A stretch of 33,855 bases of DNA from Oscillospiraceae bacterium (GCA_022508785.1 JAFLUN010000002.1:16157-50011), one strand, 5' to 3'. Counted from the first letter of the stretch, positions 15,254-24,785 are shown. Program-made: numbers and translations. Notes: generated by a model from the sequence alone, not told the origin.

Positions 15254-17008
15254 ATGTCAGAATATAAAATTTACGGCATTAACGGCCCCGTTGTAACCGT
15301 CAAGGGCAAAACGGATTTGCAAATGACGGAAACCGTTTATGTCGGTGAAAAACAGCTTATCGGAGAGGTTATCGGCCTTTCTGAAAATCATGCTACAATT
15401 CAGGTTTATGAAGAAACGGCAGGTCTTACGCCGGGCGAGCCTGTTTTTTCTTCCCGCTCGCCTATGAGTGTAACCTTAGGACCCGGGATAATGAGCAATA
15501 TTTTTGACGGTATTGAGCGACCCCTTGAAAGCGTTCGGGAAATTTCGGGCGCATTCATAGAAAAAGGGATAAATATTCCTGCTGTCAGTGAAACGAAAAA
15601 ATGGGCAGTCACGGTTGCTATTCACGAGGGTGATAAGGTTTTCGGCGGTGAAATTTTGGCTACTTGCCCCGAAACCGACTCAATAACCCATAAATCCCTT
15701 GTTCCGCCAAATGTAAAAGGCACGGTCACAAAAATCGTTCCTGACGGAGAATATACGGTAACCGATACAATAGCGGAGATTACTGACAGCAACGGTAAAA
15801 TCCACGAAATAAAGTTAGCTCAGCGCTGGCCCATAAGAGTGCCGAGACCCGTTAAGGAGCGGTTGCCCCTCGGGAAACCGCTGATAACAGGACAGCGTAT
15901 TATTGACACCGTTTTCCCCATAGCAAAGGGCGGAGCGGCGGCTATCCCCGGCGGCTTCGGTACAGGTAAAACCATGACTCAGCATCAGCTTGCCAAATGG
16001 TGTGACGCCGATATTATAATTTACATCGGCTGCGGTGAGCGCGGCAATGAAATGACTCAGGTACTGAGTGAATTTTCAGAGCTTTCTGACCCGAGAACGG
16101 GGAAATCCCTTCTTTCAAGAACGGTGCTAATTGCCAACACCTCAAATATGCCCGTTGCCGCCCGTGAGGCGTCGATTTATACGGGAATAACCTTAGCTGA
16201 ATATTACAGAGATATGGGGTATCACACCGCAATTATGGCGGACTCCACTTCCCGCTGGGCAGAGGCTTTGAGAGAAATTTCAGGCAGACTTGAAGAAATG
16301 CCTGCCGATGAGGGCTTCCCTGCTTATTTACCGTCACGCCTTTCGGAATTTTATGAAAGAAGCGGTTATTTTGAAAACCTGAACGGTACGGAAGGCTCCG
16401 TTACAATAATCGGCGCGGTTTCTCCCCAGGGCTCCGATTTTTCCGAGCCTGTAACGCAAAATACAAAACGCTTTACGCGCTGTTTCTGGGCGCTGGATAA
16501 ATCCCTTGCGTACGCTCGCCACTACCCTGCAATAAATTGGACAACGTCATACAGTGAGTACACAAACGAGCTTTCGGATTGGTATAAGGAAAATGTTGAC
16601 CCTATGTTCACATCATACCGTGACAGACTTACGGCAATTCTTTCCGAAGAAGCAAATCTTATGGAAATTGTAAAGCTTATTGGCGCTGACGTTCTGCCCG
16701 ACGACCAAAAGCTGATAATTGAAATTGCAAGAGTTATTCGAGTAGGTTTTTTACAGCAAAACGCATTTCACAGTGATGACACTTTTGTGCCTGCGAAAAA
16801 GCAGATGAAAATGATGCAGTCAATTCTTCATCTTTACGACCGTTCAAAAGAGGTTGTGGCACGGCAAATTCCCATTTCCAAAATTACTGCTACGGGACTT
16901 TTCGACAGGCTCATAAAAATGAAATACGATATTCCGAATAAAAATCTCGAAATGTTTGATGATTTAAACAGCAACATTGATGAAGCTATAAACGACATTC
17001 TTCGGTAA
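15254..17008 (+). CDS. ntpA: V-type ATPase catalytic subunit A
   Basis: Nucleotide-hydrolysing or ATP-making subunit of the cytoplasmic A3B3 head, 584 aa as usual. The beta-barrel N-terminus (INGPVVTVKG) and the V-type non-homologous insert (EGDKVFGGEILATCPE) are present. The P-loop is GGFGTGKT at 233-240 (Lys239), and GERGNEM holds catalytic Glu262. A late motif TSRWAEALREISGRLEEMPADEGFP completes the signature. AGGGGG precedes the ATG at normal spacing. The P-loop begins PGGFGTGKT, a small change from the common GPFGSGKT. It matches neighbours in codon use and no break is seen. Confidence 0.97.
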   Translation: MSEYKIYGINGPVVTVKGKTDLQMTETVYVGEKQLIGEVIGLSENHATIQVYEETAGLTPGEPVFSSRSPMSVTLGPGIMSNIFDGIERPLESVREISGAFIEKGINIPAVSETKKWAVTVAIHEGDKVFGGEILATCPETDSITHKSLVPPNVKGTVTKIVPDGEYTVTDTIAEITDSNGKIHEIKLAQRWPIRVPRPVKERLPLGKPLITGQRIIDTVFPIAKGGAAAIPGGFGTGKTMTQHQLAKWCDADIIIYIGCGERGNEMTQVLSEFSELSDPRTGKSLLSRTVLIANTSNMPVAAREASIYTGITLAEYYRDMGYHTAIMADSTSRWAEALREISGRLEEMPADEGFPAYLPSRLSEFYERSGYFENLNGTEGSVTIIGAVSPQGSDFSEPVTQNTKRFTRCFWALDKSLAYARHYPAINWTTSYSEYTNELSDWYKENVDPMFTSYRDRLTAILSEEANLMEIVKLIGADVLPDDQKLIIEIARVIRVGFLQQNAFHSDDTFVPAKKQMKMMQSILHLYDRSKEVVARQIPISKITATGLFDRLIKMKYDIPNKNLEMFDDLNSNIDEAINDILR

Positions 17009-17020
17009 GGGGTGAAAAAC

Positions 17021-18388
17021 GTGATAATTGAACATACAAAGCTTTGCGAAATCAACGGTTCTCTTGTGACAGTTGACGGTGTAGAAAACCCCGTTTATGA
17101 AGAAATTGCACATTTTTTCCTTGATGACGGAACTATGCGCACGGGAAGAGTTGTTAAAATTGACGGCAAAAAGGTAACTCTTCAGGTTTTTGAGGGAACC
17201 CGCGGAATGTCCGCCTTTAACACAAAAACCGTTTTCACCGGGGAAAGTATGCGTTTGCCCTTATCTCCTGAAATTCTCGGCAGAGTTTTTGACGGTCTTG
17301 GCCGCCCTAAAGACGGACTTGGCGAGATTTACCCCGAAAAAAAACAGGATGTTAACGGCGCACCCATCAATCCCGTTTCCCGTGAATACCCAAAGAACTA
17401 TATTAGAACGGGTATTTCGTCTATTGATGCTCTCGCCACTCTTATAAGAGGGCAAAAGCTCCCGATTTTTTCAGGCTCGGGTATGAAGCACAACGAGCTT
17501 GCCGTTCAGATTGTGCGTCAGTCCACAATAGCCGACAGCGAAGATTTTGCAATCGTTTTCGCCGCAATGGGTGTTAAAAACGACGTTGCAGCGTATTTTC
17601 GTTCGCAATTTGCCGCATCAAACGTTATGAACAGGGTTGTAATGTTCTTAAACCTTGCAAACGACCCGATAATTGAACGAATTATGACCCCAAAATGCGC
17701 CCTTACCGCCGCAGAATATTTGGCTTTTGAACTGGGCAAGCACGTTCTTGTTGTTATGACGGATATGACGTCTTATGCGGAAGCTCTTCGTGAATACAGC
17801 TCTACCAGAGGCGAAATTCCAAGCAGAAAGGGCTTTCCCGGTTATCTGTACTCCGACCTTGCGGCAATTTACGAGCGCGCAGGTATGATAGAGGGTAAAA
17901 AAGGCTCTGTTACGCAAATACCGATTTTAACAATGCCCAATGATGATATAACACACCCCATTCCCGACCTTACGGGGTACATTACCGAGGGGCAGATTGT
18001 TCTTGACCGCAGCCTTGATTCAAAGGGAATTTACCCGCCCGTGAGTGTTTTACCGTCCCTTTCCCGTCTTATGAAGGACGGTATCGGCGAAGGCTTTACA
18101 AGAGAGGATCACCCTGCCCTTTCCAATCAGCTTTTAGCATCTTACGCAAAGGTGCAGGATGCCCGCGCCCTTTCATCGGTTATCGGTGAAGACGAGCTTT
18201 CAGCATCCGATAAAGCACTTTTACAATTCGGAAAAGAGTTTGAGGAAAAGTTTATTTGCCAAAGCTTTACGGAATGCAGAAGCATTGAGCAGACATTGGA
18301 TCTTGGTTGGTCACTTTTGTCGTCGCTTCCCGATTCAGAGCTTGACAGAATTGATGAAAAAATCCTAAAAAAATACTGCAAAAAGTAG
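17021..18388 (+). CDS. ntpB: V-type ATPase regulatory subunit B
   Basis: Non-catalytic partner of subunit A in the A3B3 head. The degenerate P-loop [12 protein letters not shown] (about residues 150-161) lacks the GKT lysine, as expected. Other signatures are [47 protein letters not shown] and [17 protein letters not shown]. The second GTG (17021) gives 455 aa and has AAGGGGTG at proper spacing. The track GTG at 17012 lies inside that ribosome site, so it is rejected. Confidence 0.96.
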   Translation: MIIEHTKLCEINGSLVTVDGVENPVYEEIAHFFLDDGTMRTGRVVKIDGKKVTLQVFEGTRGMSAFNTKTVFTGESMRLPLSPEILGRVFDGLGRPKDGLGEIYPEKKQDVNGAPINPVSREYPKNYIRTGISSIDALATLIRGQKLPIFSGSGMKHNELAVQIVRQSTIADSEDFAIVFAAMGVKNDVAAYFRSQFAASNVMNRVVMFLNLANDPIIERIMTPKCALTAAEYLAFELGKHVLVVMTDMTSYAEALREYSSTRGEIPSRKGFPGYLYSDLAAIYERAGMIEGKKGSVTQIPILTMPNDDITHPIPDLTGYITEGQIVLDRSLDSKGIYPPVSVLPSLSRLMKDGIGEGFTREDHPALSNQLLASYAKVQDARALSSVIGEDELSASDKALLQFGKEFEEKFICQSFTECRSIEQTLDLGWSLLSSLPDSELDRIDEKILKKYCKK

Positions 18389-18417
18389 TTTTTAAAAATT
18401 AAGTGGGAGGTGTTACA

Positions 18418-19038
18418 ATGGCTCAAATCGCCGCAACAAAGGCAAATCTTGCCGCTGCTAAAAAGTCCTTGGAATTAGCAACACTGGGCTTTGAGCTTAT
18501 GGACAGGAAGAAAAATATTCTTGTCCGTGAAATGATGAGCCTTGTTGACGATGCGGCAAAAATCCGCATTGAAGTTAACGAGTGTTATGAAAATGCATAC
18601 CGTTTTTTGCGCCTTGTAAACACTACGCTGGGGTTTTGCGAAAGTTTTGCACACACAGTCCCGATAGACACCTCTCTTTCAATGGATTTTAAATCTGTTA
18701 TGGGTGTTGAAATCCCCGTTATATCCTCGGAAAATCAGCCTTTAATGCCCTATTTCGGTCTTATATCCTCAAACGATTATCTTGATAAGGCTTATGTTTA
18801 TTTTAACGAAGCAAAGCTTAAAACCGTTCGCCTTGCAGAAATTGAATGTGATGTTTACCGCCTTGCCGACGCCATTAAAACAACACGCAAGCGGGCAAAT
18901 GCACTGAACAACATTATGATTCCGAAATTTAATGCGGACATTAAGGCAATCAGCGAAGCGTTAGATGAAAAAGAACGCGAGGATTTCACAAGATTAAAGG
19001 TTATTAAATCAAGAAAAGAAGCAGAAAAAGACCGCTGA
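18418..19038 (+). CDS. ntpD: V-type ATPase subunit D (central rotor shaft)
   Basis: 206-aa shaft protein made of two long helices that rotate inside the head. The N-terminus (AATKANLAAAKKSLELATLGFELMDRKKNILVREM) and the C-terminal helix (RKRANALNNIMIPKFNADIKAISEALDEKEREDFTRLKVIK) are the family hallmarks. The ATG at 18418 was chosen because GGGAGGTG lies five bases upstream. It is the last gene of the operon, and its TGA stop lies within the terminator stem. Confidence 0.95.
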   Translation: MAQIAATKANLAAAKKSLELATLGFELMDRKKNILVREMMSLVDDAAKIRIEVNECYENAYRFLRLVNTTLGFCESFAHTVPIDTSLSMDFKSVMGVEIPVISSENQPLMPYFGLISSNDYLDKAYVYFNEAKLKTVRLAEIECDVYRLADAIKTTRKRANALNNIMIPKFNADIKAISEALDEKEREDFTRLKVIKSRKEAEKDR

Positions 19039-19055
19039 GCGCTCAGCGGTCTTTT
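19026..19055. terminator. Bidirectional terminator, V-ATPase operon / phosphoesterase gene
   Basis: A 30-base perfect palindrome whose core is ACCGCTGAGC-GCTCAGCGGT, flanked by A-run and T-run on both strands. It overlaps the last codons and the stop of subunit D, and it also ends the convergent minus-strand gene. Confidence 0.92.
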
Positions 19056-19071
19056 ATATTCTGAATACTTA

Positions 19072-19995
19072 TTAAAATTCAAGTGTAGCAGTAATCATAT
19101 AATGGTCGGAAACGTTGCTTTTTACATTGTCGTAATGAACTACTGAATAATCATTTGCAGAAAACTCACTGTTTATAAAGATAAAATCAATAGGCGAGCC
19201 TTCCTTGTCTCTTGTCCACGCATTATAAGTCAAAAGATTATCTTTACCGAAGCTTTTTCCCACATTGGTGTAACCGTTTTGTTCCAACGCCGCACAGCCT
19301 TTTCCGTTTGAATACTGATTAAAATCCCCCGTCACAACTATGTAAATACCCTCATACTTTTTGCTGATTTCATCTGCATATTGGGCAATTAACTTTCCGC
19401 CGAGGTTTTGCGCCTCTTCGCTTACATTGTCAAGATGCGTGTTAAAATGAACAAATTTAACATTCGTTTCCCTGTTTTCAAGAACTACATAAGAGCAAAC
19501 TCTGTTACAGCCTGCGCCCTCAAAATACGATTCTTTTTCCGGCGTTTCGGAAATCCAAAACGTGCCGCTGTTAATAAGAATAAATTTATCCTTAAGATAA
19601 AAAATACCGCTCATCTCAGAGGTTTTTTCACTGCCGTCTCCGCCTCTTTTTACTCCGTAGTAACTGTATTGTGGCAAAAGCTCTTCCATTTTTTCAACCC
19701 AGTCGCTGTTCATCTCCTGCACGCCGAGAGTATCGGGCATAATGTTATTTACTTGCTCGGCAAAAAGATGCGCTCTGCGTTTTGTGTACGTACCGTTAAG
19801 AAGATTTCCCCACGGAGCCGCCGTATTAAAGCTTGCAACAAATAACTCGTCTGTATTTTTAATTCGGCTTTCCGCTGATTTAATTTCCACCTTAGGGCTC
19901 ATTGGATATACCGCAAAAAAAATTGCCGATGCCGCACCGAATATGAGTACAACAGAAATTAAAACCGCTAAAATTATTTTCAATTTTTTGTTCAT
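19072..19995 (-). CDS. Membrane-anchored endonuclease/exonuclease/phosphatase (EEP) family protein
   Basis: 307-aa protein with one N-terminal membrane anchor (IILAVLISVVLIFGAASAIFFAVYP) and an extracytoplasmic EEP domain. Catalytic motifs are VASFNTAAPWGN, GVQEMNSDW (metal-binding Glu), HFNTHLDN, GDFNQYSNG and the C-terminal SDHYMITATLEF (Asp-His pair). The substrate is unknown; relatives cleave phosphodiesters or phosphomonoesters of nucleic acids, lipids or inositols. The ATG at 19995 is preferred to the track start at 20070. AAAGGGAG lies about 10 bases upstream, and the track start lies upstream of the predicted transcript start. The gene is divergent from trkA. Confidence 0.86.
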   Translation of the reverse strand: MNKKLKIILAVLISVVLIFGAASAIFFAVYPMSPKVEIKSAESRIKNTDELFVASFNTAAPWGNLLNGTYTKRRAHLFAEQVNNIMPDTLGVQEMNSDWVEKMEELLPQYSYYGVKRGGDGSEKTSEMSGIFYLKDKFILINSGTFWISETPEKESYFEGAGCNRVCSYVVLENRETNVKFVHFNTHLDNVSEEAQNLGGKLIAQYADEISKKYEGIYIVVTGDFNQYSNGKGCAALEQNGYTNVGKSFGKDNLLTYNAWTRDKEGSPIDFIFINSEFSANDYSVVHYDNVKSNVSDHYMITATLEF

Positions 19996-20029
19996 TGCCG
20001 TCATTCTCCCTTTGTTATCTTTCTCTTTT

Positions 20030-20058
20030 AATTTATCACAATTTTTTTTGTCGGTCAA
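20030..20058 (-). promoter_or_regulatory. Sigma-A promoter of the EEP phosphoesterase gene
   Basis: On the minus strand TTGACC (20058-20053), a 17-bp spacer, TAAATT (20035-20030). It is placed about 35 bases upstream of the chosen ATG. Confidence 0.6.
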
Positions 20059-20093
20059 TGAAAAATTCAAGAAGCCGTAATCCTTTTTATATA

Positions 20094-20130
20094 TTGTAAA
20101 ATCATATAAAATATGATAATATTATCATAT
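20094..20130 (+). promoter_or_regulatory. trkA promoter overlapped by a 20-bp perfect palindrome
   Basis: TTGTAA (20094-20099), a 17-bp spacer, TAATAT (20117-20122). ATATGATAATATTATCATAT (20111-20130) is a perfect palindrome covering the -10 box and likely start site. An extra half-site ATCATAT lies at 20101-20107, inverted three bases before ATATGAT. The position suits a repressor operator; no regulator is named by the sequence. Confidence 0.5.
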
Positions 20131-20156
20131 TCAAGTATTTTACGGAGATTGTGAAG

Positions 20157-21512
20157 ATGAATATTATTATTGCAGGCGGCGGCAAAGTCGGCGAAACGCT
20201 TATAAAACAGCTTTCAGATGAAGAGCATGACATAGTTGTTATTGATAAGAACCCAAAGCTTATTGAACGCTTGGTTAATTCTTACGACGTTTTAGGAATA
20301 TGCGGCAATGCGGCAAACTACGACGTGCAAATGGAAGCAGACGTTGATTCTGCTGATGTTTTCATAGCGTTAACACAGACCGACGAGCTTAATATTCTTT
20401 CCTGTTTAGTTGCAAAAACTGCAGGCGTTAAGCATACAATAGCAAGAGTGCGCAATCCCGATTATAACAAGCAGTTTGCATTCTTCCAAAATGAATTGGG
20501 TCTTAGTATGACGGTAAATCCCGAATATGCCGCAGCCCGTGAAATTGCGAAGGTGCTTCATTTCCCGTCGGCAAACAATATAGAATCCTTTGCAAAGGGC
20601 GCAGTTGACCTTATTGAAATGAAAATAAATTCCAATAATCCCCTTGACAATATGGAGATTACGGAAATCCACAGAAGGTTCCATGTCAACGTGCTTGTTT
20701 GCGCCGTTCAAAGAGGTACGGACGTGTTCATTCCCCGCGGTGATTTCGTATTAAAATCAGGCGATAAGATTCACATTACCGCTTCACGCAAAGAGCTTGT
20801 AAAGTTTATGAAAAAGCTGGGAATTTACAAGCATAAAACTAAAAATATTATGATTATCGGCGGCGGCAAGATAGGCTACTATCTTGCAAAACAGCTTTCC
20901 GAAAACGGCGGGTACAACGTTAAAATCATTGAAAGCGATTTCTCAAGATGCGAATTTCTTTCGGAAGCTCTGCACGATGTGCGAATCGTAAACGGAGACG
21001 GAACCGACCACGATATCCTTTTTGAACAGGGAATTGAATCTGTTGACGCATTCGTAGCACTTACGACGATAGATGAAGAAAATATTATTTCAGCAATGTA
21101 CGCTTCGTCGTTAGGAATAACCAAAACCGTTGCGAAAATTAACAGAGTATCGTCAAAAGTGCTTCAAAGCATCGGTATGGACTCTGCGTTTTCATCAAAA
21201 TTTATTGCGGCGGACAGAATAGTCGGGTACATTAGAGCAATAGGAAATTCAGGCGAATCCAGCGTTCAAACCCTTTACAAGCTTGTTGACGGCAAGGTTG
21301 AAGCCCTTGAATTCTTTATAACTTCGGATTTCGGCAAAACGGGAATCCCCCTTAAAGACCTTAAAATACACAAAGACACGCTCATTGCAAGCATTATACG
21401 GGGTACCCGTGTTATCTTCCCCCGAGGTGATGACACCATTGAAACGGGCGACAGCGTAATTATTGTTTCCAAGAGCAAACAGTTCAGAAGTATTAACGAA
21501 ATTTTCCGATAA
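20157..21512 (+). CDS. trkA: TrkA, NAD-binding regulator of Trk potassium uptake
   Basis: Peripheral cytoplasmic subunit that gates the TrkH channel. It has two tandem RCK units, each with an N-terminal Rossmann fold and a C-terminal domain. The first dinucleotide site is GGGKVGETL at the N-terminus, followed by an acidic residue in VVIDKN. The second is IIGGGKIGYYLAKQL near residue 230, with IIESD. The C-terminal halves end in similar IPRGDFVLKSGDKIHI and FPRGDDTIETGDSVII segments. The ATG at 20157 (451 aa) is preferred to the GTG two codons upstream, as ACGGAG is then 9 bases away. trkH follows after 13 bases. Confidence 0.95.
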   Translation: MNIIIAGGGKVGETLIKQLSDEEHDIVVIDKNPKLIERLVNSYDVLGICGNAANYDVQMEADVDSADVFIALTQTDELNILSCLVAKTAGVKHTIARVRNPDYNKQFAFFQNELGLSMTVNPEYAAAREIAKVLHFPSANNIESFAKGAVDLIEMKINSNNPLDNMEITEIHRRFHVNVLVCAVQRGTDVFIPRGDFVLKSGDKIHITASRKELVKFMKKLGIYKHKTKNIMIIGGGKIGYYLAKQLSENGGYNVKIIESDFSRCEFLSEALHDVRIVNGDGTDHDILFEQGIESVDAFVALTTIDEENIISAMYASSLGITKTVAKINRVSSKVLQSIGMDSAFSSKFIAADRIVGYIRAIGNSGESSVQTLYKLVDGKVEALEFFITSDFGKTGIPLKDLKIHKDTLIASIIRGTRVIFPRGDDTIETGDSVIIVSKSKQFRSINEIFR

Positions 21513-21525
21513 GCGAAGGTTGTTT

Positions 21526-22977
21526 ATGAATTACAGGATGATAAGTTCAACCGTAGGGAAGCTCCTTATGATTGAAGCGTTATTTATGGCATTGCCGCTT
21601 TTTGTATCATTTTACTATGCAGAGGGTATTTCCATTGCAGGTGTTTACTCATTTGTTATGGTAATTCTTGTTGTTACGGGCGCTGTTTTGTCAGCTATAA
21701 AGCCGAAAAACCGAAGAATATTTGCCAAAGAGGGCTTTGTTATTGTTGCTCTTTCGTGGATTATGGTTGCGCTTTTCGGCTCCCTTCCCTTTTATTTCAG
21801 CGGTGCAATTCCAAGCTTTACAGACGCTTTTTTTGAAACGGTTTCAGGCCTTACCACAACAGGAGCAAGTATTTTAAACGACATTGAAGCGCTTCCCAAA
21901 AGCCTTCTTTTTTGGCGCAGCTTTACACACTGGATAGGCGGAATGGGCGTTATCGTTTTCGTTCTCGCAATTTTGCCTCAAAAGGACACACAGTCAATGC
22001 ACATTATGCGCGCTGAGGTTCCGGGGCCTATTGTGGGCAAGCTGCTCTCAAAAACGGCGGCAACGGCGAGAATCCTTTATCTGCTTTACACCGCTTTTAC
22101 CCTTTTGGAAGCCTTTATTCTGTACCTTGGCAGTGTTCCCCTTTTTGACAGCATAACCCTTGCCTTTTCAACGGCAGGCACAGGCGGATTTGCCATTAAA
22201 AACGCAAGCATTGCAGCTTATAACAATTTGTATGTTGAAATCGTTATTTCGCTGTTTATGATAATTTTCGGCATAAACTTCAATCTGTTCTATCTTATGC
22301 TCGTCCGTCAGGTAAAAAGAGTATTAAAAAGCGAGGAGCTTTGGGTTTACCTTTCGGTTATAGCGATAAGCACATTCACAATAGCTTGCAACATTTTGCC
22401 GTATGTTAAAACGTTCGGTTCGGCTCTCAGGCAGGCAGGCTTTACGGTTACCTCGATTATTTCCACCACGGGATTTGTTACGGCGGATTTTGACATTTGG
22501 CCCACCTTTTCAAAATGCATTATCGTCGCCCTTATGTTCGTCGGCGGAATGGCAGGCTCCACGGGCGGCGGTCTTAAAGTTGCAAGAATTATTATACTGT
22601 TTAAATCCGCTATTCGTGAAATACGCCGTGCGGTGCGTCCGGGAACCGTTAAGTCAATTAAGCTTGACGGCGCTTTAATTGATAAAGCGACCGTTTCAAC
22701 CGTAAATTCTTATTTTATTCTCTATATGGTTATTATCGGGGTTTCGACTATTCTCGTTTCCTTTAATAATCTTGATTTCACAAGTACCGTTATATCTGTA
22801 ATTACCTGTATAAATAACGTAGGTCCGGGTCTTAATGCAGTAGGACCGACTTGTAATTTTTCAGCGCTTTCCGATTTTACAAAACTTGTTTTGACGGCGG
22901 ATATGTTAATTGGCAGGCTTGAAATTTTCCCGATGCTTATTCTGTTTTCACCTGTTGCATGGAAGAAAAATTCCTGA
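21526..22977 (+). CDS. trkH: TrkH, potassium-translocating membrane subunit
   Basis: Integral membrane K+ channel/transporter of 483 aa. The four pore-loop segments of the TrkH/KtrB family are visible: VSGLTTTGASI, FSTAGTGGFAIKN, TSIISTTGFVTADF and ITCINNVGPGLNAVGP. A FVGGMAGSTGGGLKVARI loop lies between the third and fourth repeats, as in other TrkH. The ATG at 21526 is preferred to the track start, which overlaps the end of trkA, because GAAGG lies upstream. It forms a two-gene unit with trkA; alr follows after 46 bases and may share the transcript. Confidence 0.95.
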   Translation: MNYRMISSTVGKLLMIEALFMALPLFVSFYYAEGISIAGVYSFVMVILVVTGAVLSAIKPKNRRIFAKEGFVIVALSWIMVALFGSLPFYFSGAIPSFTDAFFETVSGLTTTGASILNDIEALPKSLLFWRSFTHWIGGMGVIVFVLAILPQKDTQSMHIMRAEVPGPIVGKLLSKTAATARILYLLYTAFTLLEAFILYLGSVPLFDSITLAFSTAGTGGFAIKNASIAAYNNLYVEIVISLFMIIFGINFNLFYLMLVRQVKRVLKSEELWVYLSVIAISTFTIACNILPYVKTFGSALRQAGFTVTSIISTTGFVTADFDIWPTFSKCIIVALMFVGGMAGSTGGGLKVARIIILFKSAIREIRRAVRPGTVKSIKLDGALIDKATVSTVNSYFILYMVIIGVSTILVSFNNLDFTSTVISVITCINNVGPGLNAVGPTCNFSALSDFTKLVLTADMLIGRLEIFPMLILFSPVAWKKNS

Positions 22978-23023
22978 TGTAACTTAAATAACGGCACTTT
23001 GTACTTTTGAAGGTGATTTTAAT

Positions 23024-24181
23024 ATGCTTCCCAAAAGAATATATGCAAAAATAAACCTTGACAATATTGCAAAAAACATTGGTCTTGTTCGTGAAAAGAT
23101 AGGCGAAAATGTTCGTATTATGGGCATTGTAAAAGCGGACGGCTACGGTCACGGAGCAGTTGAGACCGCAAAACTCCTTTCCGAAATCGGAGTACACGAT
23201 TTGGGCGTTGCCACCGCAGGTGAAGCGGTAAGCTTACGCCGACACGGAATTGACAGCCGCATTTTAATTCTCGGCCACATTTTTCCCGAAGATTTTTCTA
23301 ATGTTTTATCACATCAAATTGATTCTACCGTGTTCGATGTATCCCACGCAAAGAAGCTTTCTGAAGAGGCGCTCAAAAGGGGCGTAAAAGCAGGGGTTTA
23401 CATAAAAATTGACATCGGAATGGGAAGATTGGGATTTCAGGCTGATGAAAACGGGGAAAAACAGATTAAAGAACTGTTCTCTCTTTCGGGGCTTGAAATT
23501 CTCGGCGCATTTTCTCATTTTCCGTGTGCAGATTCAATCGACAAAACGGTAACGGAAGCACAAAGACAAAGGTTTTTTGAATTTACCGACAAACTGATTG
23601 CAGAGGGCTTTCCGCTTCCTTGCAGACACATTTACAACAGCGCCGCCGCAATTTCACTTAACGGCGAGTGCGGCGATTTAGTCCGTTGCGGAATTGTAAT
23701 TTACGGGCTTTATCCGTCGGAAGAATTAAAGAGTGTCTGCACGCTGTACCCTGCAATGGAAATTAAAAGCAGTATTGCATTTATAAAAGATGTCCCGAGT
23801 GGATTTACCGTCAGCTACGGCTCAACCTTTGTGACGGATAAACTAACTAAAATTGCAACCGTAACGGCAGGCTACTCTGACGGTTACCCAAGATACCTGT
23901 CAAATAAAGGTGAAATTCTTGTTCACGGAGTTCGCTGCCCAATAATCGGCAGAGTTTGTATGGATCAGTTAATGGCAGATGTCACAAATGTGCCGAATGT
24001 ACGGACGGGTGACGAGGTAACCCTTGTGGGCACAGACGGGAATGAAACTATCAGCGTTGAGGATATTTCCGACCCGCTTGCCAGGTTCAATTACGAAATA
24101 GTCTGCCTTATAAACAAGCGTGTTCCGAGAGTTTACGTTAAAAACGGAGAAGTAATTAAAATTGAGGATTGTTACGAATAA
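23024..24181 (+). CDS. alr: Alanine racemase
   Basis: PLP-dependent enzyme giving D-alanine for peptidoglycan, 385 aa, cytoplasmic. The PLP lysine is Lys37 in VKADGYGHG, and the second catalytic residue is Tyr265 in VSYGSTF. GRVCMDQLMADVT and GDEVTLVG are C-terminal family signatures. GAAGGTGAT precedes the ATG at ideal spacing. It sits downstream of trkAH and ends in a strong terminator. Because D-alanine is also used in spore germination in many Firmicutes, a spore role is possible, but nothing here shows it. Confidence 0.96.
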   Translation: MLPKRIYAKINLDNIAKNIGLVREKIGENVRIMGIVKADGYGHGAVETAKLLSEIGVHDLGVATAGEAVSLRRHGIDSRILILGHIFPEDFSNVLSHQIDSTVFDVSHAKKLSEEALKRGVKAGVYIKIDIGMGRLGFQADENGEKQIKELFSLSGLEILGAFSHFPCADSIDKTVTEAQRQRFFEFTDKLIAEGFPLPCRHIYNSAAAISLNGECGDLVRCGIVIYGLYPSEELKSVCTLYPAMEIKSSIAFIKDVPSGFTVSYGSTFVTDKLTKIATVTAGYSDGYPRYLSNKGEILVHGVRCPIIGRVCMDQLMADVTNVPNVRTGDEVTLVGTDGNETISVEDISDPLARFNYEIVCLINKRVPRVYVKNGEVIKIEDCYE

Positions 24182-24201
24182 ATGAACTGATAATACAGTA
24201 A

Positions 24202-24238
24202 AGCGGAGTGAATTTTAAAATCCACTCCGCTGTTTTTT
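24202..24238 (+). terminator. Intrinsic terminator after alr
   Basis: AGCGGAGTG pairs with CACTCCGCT around a 12-base AT-rich loop and is followed by a G and six T. The opposite strand lacks a good T-run, so it mainly serves the + strand. Confidence 0.88.
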
Positions 24239-24253
24239 GTTCTATTTAAACTT

Positions 24254-24748
24254 TTACATTTGAAAAAGTCCGTAAGTAAGGCCTGACATAATAAAACCTG
24301 CAATAAGCACGCCGAGAGCAATTATCGGCAAGGATTTTTTCAGTCTTATGTCAAGAAGAGCCGCCATCAATGCGCCTGTCCAACCGCCCGTGCCGGGGAG
24401 AGGAATGGCAACAAACATTAAAAGCCCCCAAGCTTCATACCGCAAAACCTTTTCTTTGTTTTTCTCCGTTTTCTTTTCCAGCTTATCAACGATTTTTCCG
24501 AAAAACTTAAACCGCCTTAAAAACTCAAAAATTTTTCTTATGAAAAGAATAATAAACGGAATAGGCAGCATATTCCCTGCATAACAAATAAAGAATGCCT
24601 TCCAAAACGGGAGCTCCAAAAGGCGGGCAGCTATCATTCCGCCCCTTATTTCCAAAACAGGCATAAGCGAAATCAAAAAAGCCGTCAGCTCTGCAGGCAT
24701 TTTATCCGTAAAAAAGGCAAGTATTTCTTTAACAATCTGTTCCAGCAT
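24254..24748 (-). CDS. Small membrane protein, COG2426/PF06695 ('small multidrug export') family
   Basis: 164-aa integral membrane protein. It carries the family features ISLMPVLEIRGGMIAARLL near the start, GNMLPIPFIILFIRKI in the middle and FVAIPLPGTGGWTGALMAALL near the end, with four to five hydrophobic segments and a charged central loop (KLEKKTEKNKEK). The database name implies drug export, but the EIRGG and PLPGTG halves resemble re-entrant DedA-like loops; the function is not established. The ATG at 24748 is preferred to the track TTG because AAAGAGGG lies upstream. It lies 37 bases downstream of the Nudix gene and is probably co-transcribed. Confidence 0.82.
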   Translation of the reverse strand: MLEQIVKEILAFFTDKMPAELTAFLISLMPVLEIRGGMIAARLLELPFWKAFFICYAGNMLPIPFIILFIRKIFEFLRRFKFFGKIVDKLEKKTEKNKEKVLRYEAWGLLMFVAIPLPGTGGWTGALMAALLDIRLKKSLPIIALGVLIAGFIMSGLTYGLFQM

Positions 24749-24785
24749 CAGTAATTCCCTCTTTGGCAAGGTGTAAACTCGGGCG

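Noticed and set aside
20059-20156. c-di-AMP riboswitch before trkA
   Set aside because: The predicted leader is under 30 bases and no such fold is visible.
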